From: Emydura subglobosa
Lineage: Eukaryota; Chordata; Testudines; Chelidae
Assembly (NCBI GenBank): GCA_007922225.1
Contig: ML680086.1
Span: 6,590,997-6,654,996, forward strand
DNA: 64,000 nucleotides
Reading direction: 5' to 3'
The position numbers and the translations under genes were made by a program. The notes beneath the pieces were generated by a model. That model searched no databases. It had not been told where the DNA came from and saw nothing but the letters and a program-made list of their open reading frames with translations. This document shows positions 1-11,490 of this stretch, piece after piece. The stretch's first letter is position 1, and the number at the start of each line of letters is the position of its first letter.

Positions 1-1907
1 GTTGTGTAGCTCCAAGGTTTTGAAGTCTAATAACTAGATTAGTTATCTGGATCTGAATGCAGAGGGGGCATATAAATTCTGATTGAGCTGATCGTACCAG
101 CCTAGTTGGGTCATTCTCAAGTTGCCTCTGGAACGGACTCATCTTTGACCAGTGCACCCTGGCAGCCATAGAGAGACCTGCTGCAGTCAGAGACTGGATT
201 GGAAAGGGAATGACTTCTTGCCAGCAGGTTTTCCAGAGAAATTTCTCTCTCTATTACCAGCTGAAGTCCTGGGATCTGATTTACCCCTCTATTACATTCG
301 TGCAGAACTGGAGTAATGCAAAGGTGAATCAGGTCCAGAACTTCTTAAACAGAGAAGGAGAAACGATTTCTGTGTCCTCATGACGTTTTCATTCCAAAGC
401 AATTAAGGCTTCTTTCAACTACATAACAATATAGGCCTATAGCGCACCTCTCCAGATTTCACAAAGACGCTGGTCAATATGGCATGGCTGTATGCCTATA
501 GTAAGGGTCTAGAACAACTGTGCAGAATGCAGGGTGTTTAGCTCATTAGCTCCTCCTTGCTAGTTTGAATTAATAGACCCAGATCCCAGGGTGATTTGCA
601 AGGTGTGTTGTGTCTTCCAAGATAAGGAAAAAAAAGGAATGCTGCTCTCTGGTAAACTTTTAGATGCTGTCTCCTCAAAATCCCTTTTAAACCATTGTGC
701 TTTTTTCTTGCATTCCTTGCCTCCTCATTGCTGGTTACAATTTGCCTATGAACAGATGCCTTCTCCCATTTATAACCTGCCTATTTTCCCGAACGGCATC
801 CTATTAAGTGCTCATGGTATCCTGGTTTGTAACCATTGGGGCAAGTGAGGTATCAGGAGTAGCGATGTGACTGACTGAAGCAAGCAGCCCAAAAAGTGCC
901 AGGCTCACACATGGATATTGCACATGTAACAATGTGTGTGCCCAGGCCTCTCCTGGGTAGCTGGCCCCTTTCACTTGAACAGCCTGCTACTTTCACATAC
1001 CTAAAGCAGTGCGCTTTCGCTTCAGTGGCTGAGGCCTGTAATTTTGGTGTTGAAGATCCTGAGTTTGATGGGGTTTGTGTATGGGGGGGCTTCATAAACC
1101 TAGGATCAGTTATTCAAGGAGCATGCAGGAATCATGCCAAGCTAAAGATAATCTTGCATATTCAATGCATGATCTTTGCATCATACATTGCTGCGGTTTT
1201 GCTGGCATAGGACTGTGGAGAAGGCTGAATGGGAAACGAGAATAGCTGTTACCTACAGATCTTGTTAATTAACAGTGGCGGGAAAAGAAAGGAAGGAAGA
1301 ATAAAAGGTTTGAAGGTGTAGTTTGATTCTTTTAGTAAACTCTTGGGCTGGTTAACCTTTGCCCCAACTATGTGGGTGGTTTTGATTTTAACATCTCCCT
1401 GTATACTAATGTATATGCCACGTTAAGGGTATAACTAGGTTTTCATTATGCTGCAAGTACACTTTTCATCCCCCCCGCCCACGTTCCCTCTGACAAAACC
1501 AAACCAGTCTGCCTACCATTTTCCCATGTGGCATTCTGAGGAGGGGCTTTGTTTTGTGCGTGGTTTGGGAGTAACTGAACAAGGTGTCTGTGAGACGGGA
1601 GGATTGGAAAAATCAGTTATTCTCAGCAGGCTTTGGTGCCTTTCAGTATTTTAGGTCAGTTTGGACGGTTCCTTTTTGAGTGTTTACTGGGAGGTCTGTT
1701 TGAGGCTCTCACGGAGCTGAGGTTATAACTGGGGCCCAGAAACCCTATGCGCCCCTCAGGAGAGATTTAAAACAACTATTTTGTTCCTCAGATCTTGATT
1801 CTTCCTGTTGAGGGGTTGAGAAATTGTGGGACCCAAAGAGTCTGTCCAGGACAGAGAGTTAGCATGTTCTGCATTTCACTAACTGTCACTTCCTTTTGTC
1901 TTTCCAG
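1..1907 (+). other. TOX2: TOX2 intron upstream of the first visible exon (3' part)
   Basis: The sequence is non-coding and ends in a pyrimidine-rich tract and AG at 1906-1907, immediately before the exon. I see no TOX2 first exon or CpG-rich promoter here, so the promoter and first exon must be further upstream. Positions 240-340 resemble a decayed short interspersed repeat, but not well enough to name. Some TOX2 transcripts in mammals start with alternative 5' exons, so an internal promoter could exist, but nothing here demonstrates one. Confidence 0.75.
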
Positions 1908-1973
1908 TTTGACGGGGAGAACATGTATATGGGAATGAATGACAATAATCAGGAGTTCCTCTCAGCGAATCAG
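1908..1973 (+). CDS. TOX2: TOX2 internal coding exon, 22 codons (N-terminal region)
   Basis: TOX2 is a nuclear HMG-box transcription factor. This exon encodes part of its N-terminal region, ahead of the DNA-binding box. The acceptor is a polypyrimidine tract ending in CAG at 1905-1907 and the donor is CAG/GTAAGG at 1973/1974. The exon is 66 bases, begins and ends between codons, and reads FDGENMYMGMNDNNQEFLSANQ minus its last two residues as the recognisable core. It matches the segment of mammalian TOX2 that reads FDG...GMSDGNPELLSTSQ, and it joins in frame to the exon at 42457. The Met at codon 10 (1935-1937) corresponds to the start of the shorter human TOX2 isoform that begins MSDGN, so it may be an alternative initiation site here too. 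The opening FDGENMYM is closer to the paralogue TOX than to human TOX2, but the next exon settles the identity as TOX2. Confidence 0.93.
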
Positions 1974-2599
1974 GTAAGGGTCACTTCACTTACGTGGGCT
2001 GTGAAGACTCAGAGGATGGCATTTTCAAAGCACCGATGTGATTCAGGAGCAGAAGTCCTATTGATTTTCAGTGAACTTGTGCTTCTAAGTCACTTGACTG
2101 TTTTGGAAAGTTCTACCCAGAGATTCAAATTCTGCTTTCATTTCCATCCATGCCACCCCGATGGCACCAATGAGCTGTCATGAGTGTCACCAAGAACAGA
2201 GTTTGGCCCAAGAGGTAAGATGCAAATGTTTGGGGATGGCAGATAAATGGAAATTGGCTTCCCTACGAATGTCTGGGGGGTACTACAGGGCTTTCCTGGG
2301 TGCCTTTCTCCTTAAACAAAGAGGTGCAGTCTCTGCCATTCAATTGGTGCTCGTTACACTGCAGAGCTGTACTGTTATTTTAGATCTCTTGTGCTCTCTC
2401 CTTTCGGTACATGGACATATCCTGCAAATAAATAAATCCATAGCTTGCTGAGGGAGAAAACGGGAGTAAGGATTTACTCTTCTAGATCTAGGCATCCAGT
2501 AGCAGAGGGCCAGAATAGAAGTGCTCACCCTCTAGAGCAAAGTATGGCTGTCTCTCCAAAACGGCATCTGATCATAGACATCTATGGGATGGAAGCTGT

Positions 2600-2705
2600 G
2601 ATTCAACAGTCCCTGAGCGTGCGCTTAAAATTAAGCATATGCTTAAGCCCTATTGACTTTACTGGGACTTCAGCACATACTTTAAGTTCAGATCATGCAT
2701 GAGTG
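2600..2705. repeat. Decayed sauropsid short dispersed repeat (AGCATATGCTTAAG type)
   Basis: This stretch has the pattern of a common sauropsid repeat, with AAGCATATGCTTAAG followed by a 'tattgactt...gggactt' motif. Related pieces occur near 4030-4140, 20070-20185 and 33590-33655. The family is recognised from memory and is not assigned to a named class. Confidence 0.5.
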
Positions 2706-2778
2706 CTTTTTTGAATGGGAGAGTGAGAGAGGAAAGGCAGTTCAGTTTGCATCACTCCCAGATGTCCTATCTCTTGGA

Positions 2779-3020
2779 GTACGTCTACGCTGCAGTTGGA
2801 GGTATAATTTTCAGCTTGGGTAGACGTACATACAACAGCAGCGTGGCTGTGTTGGCCAGGCCAATTGCCAGGGTAAGTAGCTAGGATATCAGACAGGACT
2901 GTACTGGGGCAGCTACCGGAGCCACTGCCTGTGCCACTGTGGCCACGCTGCTATTTTTAGCTCAGTGAGAGTTAGTGCATACACGTCTGCTCGAGCTGGG
3001 AGTCAGTGCTCTCAGTTGTA
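2779..3020. mobile_element. MITE-like DNA element with GTCTAC-type ends
   Basis: A perfect 10-bp inverted pair, GTACGTCTAC at 2779-2788 and GTAGACGTAC at 2820-2829, opens the element. It is followed by a CAGCGTGGC...GCCACGCTG stem and a closing ACACGTCTGC near 2991. Short non-autonomous elements with 'GTCTACAC'-like ends recur through this window and are typical of turtle introns. No transposase is present. Target duplications are not clear, so the boundaries are approximate. Confidence 0.6.
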
Positions 3021-6000
3021 GTACAGAAGAGCCTTAATATACAGAAAGCCATAGGACAGTGTGGCAGTGCCTCCCAGCTGGAGCGGTGATGATGCTGTGT
3101 TGGAGCATCTCATTGGCAGGAGCTAACTTTTCAGCCAAAATACGAGTCTTTCATTAGTATTTCTGAAATTTAAGGTAGGGACTTTAAAATGGGATCCAGG
3201 TTACAGTGTATCAATTTGTAGGCCTAGCAACCATAGTGATGTCCATTGTAAACTATGCCAACTAACGTGTTAAGTTATTGCATCACAGATTTCATAACAA
3301 GGCCTTGTGAGGATTTCTATCCAGGCACAAAATACTACCAGCTTCCTAGTTCTTGGGAAGCTGATTATCTGCTGTCTGGGACAAGGTTACAGTACATTCC
3401 TGTTGTTTAGGCTTCTCACTTTTCTCATCATGGCTATAAATGTTGAGGCTAGTGAATCATTTGTTCACATCTAGATCAGATATTAAAAATGATGTAAAAC
3501 AAATGTTAAACTGAAGACAAGAAGAAAAATTGAGAAGTAGCATACATGGGCTTGTCAGACCCGTGCAGAGTGAGAGAGAGATTGTGCCATAGGCTTTCAG
3601 AGATGGCATGGAATGGTGCTGTCTCAACGGCTCCAGAAGAGAGGGACTGCTCTTTCTCAAGAGATTTCCGAGGTGGAAAAGAAATGCATGTTTCAATCAT
3701 CAGGTGTTAAAATGAATCAGCAGAAACAAATCCTTAGCAAGATCAGTGCCTTGTATTTCGAGAAAATGGTCACAAGAAAATAAATAAGACAGATGAACCT
3801 AACAAGTGACCAAAAACTCCTCCACCCTAGGGATCACCCTGGCTGCTAAGCCCTGGTGTGTGCAGTCTGACCTCCCCAAAGACAGTCTGCCACCTCAGAT
3901 TTTCAAGCACCTGCCTCCCAAGCACCTGGGCAAGGAGAGGGGGAAACTGAGCCTGAATTAACCTTTCTTTCATTGGGAACTGGGTATTGTCACTGACGAG
4001 GTCAGATTTTCCTTTGTTGTCTGATCTCAAAGGGCTTGATCTTGCAAGGCTCTGAGCATTCTTTCCCCGTTGCAGCAAAACATTTAAGGTGTGTTTAATT
4101 TTAAGCATGTGTCTAATCCCAGTGACCTCAGAGCCAGAGTGCATAGCACCTTGCAGGCTGGGAGCCCAGCGGCAGTTCTTGACTGGTGACATATTTCTGC
4201 CTGGCAGGACAGGGTGGGGATGCTCCTTTTGATGATCAGTGCTTGTTCTCATTTGACTTGTCTAGGAATTGTAAAAGAGTTTCCTCAAAAAGGACGCAAG
4301 TAAAACACTGCAGCCCCCTGACTTGGACTGTGGGGCTGAAACAGCAAGGGAATTGTTTGTCGCTTATCTAGATCAGATGCCAAGGAGCAAATGATTCTGA
4401 AATGTCTGAACTGAAGCCATTCTGGTCACAGGGATTGCAGATGTTCAGCATCTTTTGGAATGGAGCCCAAAGTGTATTAAGAGTATGAATCATAAGAAGG
4501 GCTGGGAGTCCTTGTGTTAGAGAGAACCCGAGGAGCAATAATTTTACATACTAATGAAGAAAGGTCAGAAGTTCTCAGTCCAATGGACAGCATGACTCAC
4601 CTGGGCACTTTGAATATGAAATCAGTAATACAGTGTGGGAGAATGGAGCATACTGGGACCTGAACTGCAGCCAAAAGGAACAATTTGTATTTCCTATTGT
4701 AAAGTGATAAATTTTATCTCTCAGACCTTGTGCTATCTCACTTCCTCATTATGTGGGCAACTTGAGGGAAACCAGAATAAGAACCACGGCTAAGAGATGA
4801 GGAGTAAATTTCTCCTCTTAGACAGAGGAGCCGACTTTCTAATAAGGAGACACATTTCATGCACTTGGGAATAAATGTGCAGATTTAAAAAAAATAAAAT
4901 TCTTAAATCTAGTAAAAGATAAATACAAATGGAAATTCAAGCCATGTTTTAAAACACAAAATAAACTTAAAAAAATGAAGAAGGAAGAAATTAAATTTGG
5001 CTAGGCATAGGATCAGCTAAGGGTAACGTGTGAATGGAATTTACTAAAATTCCCAAAAACACAACATCCCACACAAGCAACACCAGATCAGCAAAAAGCA
5101 ATTCCGTACATGTCCATCCATTGTGAAAGATAGCCGTCCTGCGGTGGGGGGTGTCAATGTAAGAGGAAGAGGGTGTAAGAGGGTGTTTATGTCTTAAAGG
5201 AAAAACAAAGTAGAGCTGTAAGCGCCACCACTTAGCCCACTGGTTGGCTCCAAGAGAGGGAGCAGGGGTGGGGGTACCTTTCCAAGCTCTTTCAACACTG
5301 AAGAAGACAACATACTAGATATGAGGGAGGACATCATAGGAACCAGCATAGTGGGGGCGGGGGGAGTTGGTTTGGAGAGACTGGAGGAGACCAGCATGAA
5401 GGGAGGTTAATGGCAGCATGGTTAAGAAGGCTGAAGGGTCATTAACAATTCCCAGGCTGTTATAGTTGTGGGTTTTTTCCCCCTCCGTACAGTGTCTGGT
5501 ACATTCTGTATGGCTTTGTGTCACTCCAGTCTGGGGCCGCATAGCCTGAGCTGCGTGATAGCTCAGCTGCCTTCTCCGCTTTTTCTTTCGTTTGGGACGA
5601 ATATTTTTCCATCTGGGGCTCTCTGGCTTGTTAGCCGAGCTGTGAGGAAGCTCAGGGTTCGTGGTGCCCTTTGCTCCTGTCGTTGCTAGCAGGATCCTTG
5701 TCAGCTGCACTCCCTGGCACACCTGCTGGGACAGCTTTGTGGCTCTTATTTGCTTCCCTGTCATTGCCACTTCTCTTTGCTCTTTTTTTATTGCAGCCCT
5801 ATAAACTGAGGGTTTTACAGTCATCCGCATGGGAAGGAGGAGAGCACATTTAGTGGCTTCCCTTAGTTAATCTGCAGAATTGTTTTGGGCTCCCATTCTG
5901 AGGCCCGCAGAGAGCAGCATATTCTCCCTGCTTGCAAAGCCCACTCCTGCTCTGTGGCACCATGTTGGTTCCTCCCTGGGCTGCTCTGTTCCCTTGCACT

Positions 6001-7714
6001 GTGGCATACAGGACTAGAGAAGGCTTGCAGGGACCTAGGTGGGATAATAGCGGAGGGCAGGTATGGGAGGAGGCTTTTGGGGAAAGGAGAAAGCCAAGGG
6101 AGGATGTAGAGGCAAAGGGGGAGAGGGGTATAACCACTAGAAGCATCGTGAGTGGTGGGGAGGCAATTTAGGGAAAGAGGGGAGTTGTTGCTTTGCTTCT
6201 CTTTCAGCCAGACAGCGGGGTGCAAAGACTTCACAAGCAGTGTGTGAAGTGGGCTTGCATTGGTAGGTGAATGCACTGCCACAGCCTCGTTCTGCTGTCC
6301 AATGACCTCCAGCTGGGGATGGAGAGAGGGGAAGAGATGCACACCAAATGGGTCAAGATGAGGCTGATCCAGGGCCCTGAGCCTCTGTAATGCTTTCCTG
6401 TATTCAGGGTCAGTGGAGAAGAGGGGCTGGTAGACTGGCAAATGAAGGAAGCAAAGCCCAGAAGCCTATGTGGGACACCTGAAGGGTGCTGGGAATTGGA
6501 TACATTGATGAGTCTACCTGGGGGAGGCCCTGCAGAAAGAGAACTTCACTAAGGCACAGGAACAATAGGAACTTTGGCTCAGACCTTCCCATGCAGAGCT
6601 GCCCTGTCCTAAATAAGCTGCATCCTCATCAGTACCCAGACAGATCACTGGCCATGAGTTTTGCAGCAGCAGGGGTCATGCAGATACTGAGGAAAATGCA
6701 TCAAAGACCATAGCGAGCTACATGGTGACTAGTTTCACCATTGCCACTCATCCGTACCTTACATTTCACCCTTCCTTCCTGAGGATCTGGCCCTGAAAGT
6801 CCTGTCCCAGCTTGCACAGGCACAATGCAGAATTTGGGATGGTGTCTCTGGAGCCATTCTCTTTCCTGATCCTCCAGAGTCCTGGTTGGGAATCTAGAAG
6901 GTAGAGAACAGTAGCGGATATGGAGGCAGGAAGTGGCTAAGACCACAAGGCAAATTATCAGGTTACTAGTATGGATGTCATCCTGCTATGCTGGTGTTAA
7001 GCCTCTGAGCATGGACAATGTGGGGCAGATAATTCCAAACTCTTGAGCAGACTTGGACAGAGCTGGGTGCTCCTGCAGTCCAAGCGCTGTGATTCTGTCC
7101 TCGCTGACCTGCCCCAGAGCCCAATACTAACCATTGCTGGGCGGCGATGACAGCAGGGATGGAAGGGAGATTGAAGGAGTGTGAGGAATTCAGTCTGTGC
7201 CCTGAGAGCATCTCAATATTACCACTAGGTTTCATGGCACATTTTACCAGAGTTGCCAAAAAGCGCTTACCTGGTGTGTAATGGCAGCGACCGTTCTGTA
7301 TTCCCAGCTTCCATCCTCAGTAGTCTCTAGCCCTGCCACTCTTTACTTTTGCATTATTGCTTGTTTACCTAAGGGCGTTTTATGATGCTGGCCATGACTT
7401 CATTTCTAAGAACACCAGTGTTATAGTAAAAGGAATGCTCCAGATGTTGTTTATTATTTGCTGAGTGCATTACATTCAGAAGTACAGCTCCAGAATCTCA
7501 TTTGAGAGACAGGTAAGTCACCACCACAGGTACGACTTTATTACATGCATTTGAATACCTTTCAGAACCCAGATTCCTTGGAGATAAATAGAAATCATAG
7601 TTACTAATTGTAGCATCCATTATATTACAGTATAACCAATGGATCTGTTTTTTTTCTTCATTTTCTATCCTGAACTTTCACATAGTGCCGCTGTGCGCTG
7701 TTAGGCACGACATC
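3021..7714. other. Intronic stretch without a recognised gene
   Basis: This interval is mostly single-copy-looking sequence. Positions 4030-4140 resemble the AGCATATGCTTAAG dispersed repeat. Around 4880-4990 the sequence is A-rich. From 5400 to 6950 GC content rises and the minus strand stays open for 171 codons (5830-5315) and 192 codons (6441-5863). Neither has a recognisable domain or splice context, so I do not call them genes. Confidence 0.5.
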
Positions 7715-8233
7715 CATATGAGGAGAGACTAGAAAGATTAGGGCTGTTAGTCTTTGAAAAGCGATGACTAAGGGGGATATGATAGAGGTCTATAAAATCA
7801 TGAATGGGGTGGAGAAAGTGAATAAGGAAGGATTATTTACCCTTTTACGTAACACAAGAACTAGGGGTCACTCAATTAAGTTAATAGACAGCTGGCTTAA
7901 TACAAAGAAGAAATTATACCATTACACACAACTAACCTGTGGAACTTATTGCCAGAAGATGTTGTGATGGTCAGAACTATCACTGGGTTCAAAAAAGAAC
8001 TGGATAAATTCATGGAGGATAAGTCCATCAGTGGCTATTAGCCAAGGTGGTCAGGGATGTGATACTAAACCTTAGACTATTGGTTGCCAGGAGTGGAAGA
8101 TGGGTGGATCATTCCATAATTGTCCTGTTCTGTGCACTCCCCCTGAAGCTCTGGTGTATAGGCCACTGTTGGAGACAGGCTAACAGGCAAGATGGACCAT
8201 AGTCTGACCGAATATGGCAGCTCTTATGTTATT
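7715..8233 (+). mobile_element. CR1 LINE, 5'-truncated 3' end
   Basis: CR1 is a non-LTR retrotransposon that inserts mostly as 5'-truncated copies. This copy carries the familiar sauropsid CR1 3' region. It has a 'gaggagagactagaaag' block near the start, then 'ctgtggaacttattgccag' near 7936. The terminal 'gacaggctaacaggcaagatggac...gtctgacc...tatggcagctcttatgttatt' signature runs to 8233. Orientation is sense on +. No intact reverse transcriptase remains; the 67-codon open frame here is an internal fragment. Confidence 0.9.
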
Positions 8234-8429
8234 ACAGTGGGTGCTGTGTTCCACCCCAGAGATGACTGCACTTCAGTGATGGTGAGAGAACGTAGTTCAG
8301 GTCAAATTCATCAGACACCTGAGAAATTCTAAATTCAAGTTAATGGATTATCCACTTTGTAGACCACGAGCTATTTTGGGAAAGGAAAACTGCTTAAAAA
8401 TATGGCTAGATTTTTTTCTGTGATACACC

Positions 8430-8525
8430 AATTTTATGCTGGGGTCGCTCTATGAAATCTGTTGAAATCAGTAGAATTACTCCAGAGCCAGACTAAGCTA
8501 GTGTGATGCAGTGGAGAATCTGGTC
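8430..8525. repeat. Short dispersed repeat (ACACCAGCTGAGAATCTG family)
   Basis: The pattern 'gggtcgctctatgaaatct...agaattactccagagcc...gagaatctggtcc' matches the abundant sauropsid repeat that typically ends near ACACCAGCTGAGGATCTGGC. Other copies in the window are at 10975-11070, 17586-17697, 20380-20465 and 31035-31150. Its class is not certain. Confidence 0.5.
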
Positions 8526-8764
8526 CTATACGTATATAGTAGTTAAGAACTAACTCTCTTTTTTGCTTATATGCTGTAGCTGATTTTTAAAGTGCAGCGT
8601 TGTGCTTTCTTGCACTTTTGTTGCCCCAAAATACTAGTTGGGGATTAGATTTAAGATTCAATCATTTTTCCATTGAATGTAATGGCTTTTAGCTTTTGGA
8701 TTTAAATGGGCTTCCGTGCGCAGTGTTTGTAACTGAAATTTGATGATAAAACTGCTCTTTTTTT

Positions 8765-8890
8765 AGCACTTTCTATCCAGGAGTATCAAAGTCCTTTACC
8801 AACAATTAATTAAACCTCTTTTTTTCCCATCTGGTAGATAAAGTTGGGGATATTGAGACAAATAGGGACACTCTTACACAGAGAGGTGAA
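8765..8890 (+). repeat. MIR-like SINE core remnant
   Basis: The sequence shows the MIR layout: 'cactttctatccaggag', a fill region, then 'catctggtagataaagtt...attgagacaaatagg...cacagagaggtgaa'. This parallels the MIR segment 'cccattttacagatgaggaaactgaggcacagagaggt'. It is ancient and decayed. Confidence 0.6.
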
Positions 8891-9250
8891 GGGGCCTGAT
8901 CCTCTGAGAAGCAGCCCCTGTAAGGGTTTACACACGTTCAGCTGCCCTGACTCAGCAACTTGCAGAATTGTGTGCTGAGTACTCTTCCTAGTCTCTCAGC
9001 GGTGAAGTGAGGCTCAGATCCCAGGTCCCCATTCTAACTGTGTGCACACTTCTTTCCTTACTAGTGGTAGCATGTTGTAGAGCTGCTGAAAGTTTTGTTT
9101 CCAGGCTATCCATTATATGTCATGTTTTCATGCCGGAAAGAGGCTGTCTCAGTTGAGAACTATACTTATGCAAATGGAAGCCTATGACATAATGGAAATG
9201 CTGACAGACCCTTAGCCACAGTGGCAGAAACTGCTCCATGAGAATAATTC

Positions 9251-9418
9251 CTGTCGTTCAATCAGATGAGAGGGACATATGACCCCAGAAATGAGTCAAA
9301 TGCAAAATGTAATTCAATCCCCAACAGGGCCCATGGTATTAATGCAATTTGACATCTGATCAAACGACCGTGGACATTTGACCCCTAAGATGAGTGAGGT
9401 ATCTATTGTGTCTAATAA
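9251..9418 (+). repeat. Inverted repeat pair, left copy (dimeric ~100-bp unit)
   Basis: This about 168-bp stretch is roughly 80% identical, by eye, to the reverse complement of 11306-11490. Shared blocks include TGACCCCAGAAATGAGTCAA, 'tgtaattcaa', TTGACATCTGATCAAAC and 'catttgacccc'. Within the copy, the 'ggacatatgacccc' block at 9273 recurs as 'ggacatttgacccc' about 100 bases later, so each arm is itself a diverged direct dimer. I do not recognise the family. It could be two independent insertions or the ends of one 2.2 kb element. Confidence 0.8.
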
Positions 9419-9724
9419 AGTTGGCAGAGTGTCATTCTTCACCCTTGTCAGTTTTCTTTTTTTGGAAACAAAGAGAAGGAGCTAAATAATGTAAAATCTG
9501 GAGGAATGTACAGGTGGCCAATGATCCGGTGTACTGTGCAAAATAAGACAGAAGTGGGAACTATGCTTAAAAAATAAATGGAGAAACTAGCCTAGCAACA
9601 TAAATGCTTGTGAAGGCAAAGGTTAAGACATTTGGAATGTAATTTGATATGCATATAAGGCTGGTTTGTTTGGTATTAATGGTGTTTTTTAACTTACAGT
9701 GAGAATGTAAATGCATTCTACAAA

Positions 9725-9915
9725 CATTAATTAACTAAGCCTTACAATACTCTGGAAGTAGGTGTTATCTCTGTATTACAGATGAGTAAACAGGCACAGA
9801 GAATAACTTGCGTGAGATCACCCAGTGGTGAGGCAGTGGCAGAACTGAGAATAGCATCAAAGTCGTGACGCCCATTCTGTGGCCTATCCACTTACGCAGT
9901 TTCTCCTACTTTATG
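9725..9915 (+). repeat. MIR-like SINE remnant
   Basis: The order 'ctggaagtaggtgttat...tattacagatgagtaaacaggcacagagaataacttg...gatcacccagtggtgaggcagtggcagaact' follows the MIR central core and 3' half closely. Copy divergence is high, as expected for this old family. Confidence 0.75.
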
Positions 9916-10370
9916 CACGGTAGACAGAGCAATACAGTCTAATTTGTAGAGACATACATTATGTTACAATGCAGATTGACAGAAAGGGGCTCTTCAAACT
10001 GTCTACTGGAGACAGTAAGAGCTGTTTGATAAGGATGATTCTAACTTTTCCTTGCAGCAATGTGATCAATTCTGTCTTCACTTGGCTCTTGAATGGGTGA
10101 AGTGAGACTTTTTTCCCCCTCCCTCTGAGTGAGACAGAAAAATACCAAAAGCTTTTCTGTGTTTGTAATTGAGACAGTATGGCCAGGTTCTCTCTTGCCA
10201 CCTTGTCTTTACCTGGTGGCTAATTGGCTAAAAGGTGTTTTAAACAAGAAAAGGTGTGATAGATTGGTATAGGACACCCCAATCCAGAGCTGATATGTAA
10301 TAATGTTGTAAAGCAACATGAGTGTGCCAGCAATGCGATGCTTTAAAAATATCATTATTGTGAATATTGT

Positions 10371-10630
10371 GGCATGTCTATACATAGTTTATACCAATTT
10401 CACTGCATCAGTTCCTACACCAGTTACATTGGTACAGCCATTAGTGTGCATGCAGTTACGCTGCTATAAAGGTGTTTATATCCGTGTAGTATAGTTCAGA
10501 AAGTGACACCAACACACGCAATTTTTTACTAGTATAACTGCATCCACCTAGGGCTCATACTGATTGAACTGTATTAGTTTAGAAACCATGATAGTTAAAT
10601 TGGTACCAAAACTTTGTGCACGTAGGCCCC
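10371..10630. mobile_element. MITE-like DNA element with CATGTCTATAC ends
   Basis: The element begins GGCATGTCTATAC and ends near 'gtgcacgtaggcccc', which reads GGGGCCTACGTGCAC on the other strand, giving a short imperfect terminal inverted pair. The interior carries 'ttacactgctataaaggtgtttatatc' and related stem segments typical of sauropsid non-autonomous DNA elements. It sits between the two inverted dimeric repeats. Confidence 0.55.
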
Positions 10631-10974
10631 AGTGTTCACAATAATGCTATTTTATAGCATTGCACTGCTGAGGCACTCCTGCTACTTTCCAACATACCAA
10701 AAAACACAAGTGCTTAGATTTTAAGAACTGCATATGTGCATTTGTATATAAAAATTGCACAGTGAAATCTGATTTGGATGTGGGAGATTTCTAACACTGC
10801 ACCACAATTTTGGTAACTAATGCACAAATTAGATACAAAATGCTGAAAAATCTGGGGGAGGGTGAAAGTATATCATATTTCAAAACATAAGATGCTTTCC
10901 ACCACAAGTCCATTTCACAAGTCTGATTTCACAAGTCCATTTATTTTATAGAAAGCAGTTAGTATGTTACTGTT

Positions 10975-11070
10975 TGGGCCAAATTAATCATTGGTGTAAG
11001 TCAGAATAACTCATTCCAAGTCAATAAAATTGCACCCATTTATACCAGTGATAAATAAATTTGGCCTTAA
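10975..11070. repeat. Short dispersed repeat, palindromic, 'attggtgtaagtcag' type
   Basis: The copy starts 'gggccaaattaatcattggtgtaagtcag' and ends 'ttataccagtgataaataaatttggcct', so the two ends are near-complementary. This layout is common in turtle DNA and belongs with the copies listed at 8430 and elsewhere. Confidence 0.6.
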
Positions 11071-11219
11071 ATAAATCTGTTTGTTTATACGTGTAAGTGT
11101 GTATATAAAATAAAGGCCAGAATTTCATCTCGCTTAATGTAAATGAGGAGTGAATGAATTCAGTAGAGTTATGGCAATGGAGAGCTGTCATAGGTGAGAG
11201 TAGAATCAGGCATATGATA

Positions 11220-11240
11220 GTGTGTGTGTGTGTGTGTGTA
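11220..11240. repeat. (TG)n microsatellite, about 10 units
   Basis: A run of alternating TG starts at 11221 and continues for about 19 bases. Confidence 0.95.
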
Positions 11241-11305
11241 TTCACAGTGTGAATGTGTATAAATCAGCATTTATCTACTGTATCTATTTATCTTCATACA
11301 TCTTT

Positions 11306-11490
11306 AAAATTTGCTCTATTAGTCACAACCGATACAGTGTCTCACTGATCTTGGGGGTCAAATGGTCAGGGTTGTTTGATCAGATGTCAAGATGCATTAC
11401 CGCCATGGCCTCTGTTGGGTGTTGAATTACAACTTGTATTTGACTCATTTCTGGGGTCAAAACGTCCCTCTTACTTGATCGAATGACAGA
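11306..11490 (-). repeat. Inverted repeat pair, right copy (dimeric unit)
   Basis: This is the inverted partner of 9251-9418. Read on the minus strand it carries the same ordered blocks, including the direct duplication of 'tgacccc...atga/cagtg', with small indels. Arms and spacer together span 2.24 kb. Confidence 0.8.

Noticed and set aside
1896..2183. 95-codon frame over the first exon as a complete coding region
   Set aside because: Only 1908-1973 is exon; the sequence beyond the GTAAGG donor has no TOX-family similarity.
7764..7967. 67-codon frame as a small gene
   Set aside because: It lies inside the CR1 3' end and is a fragment of that element.
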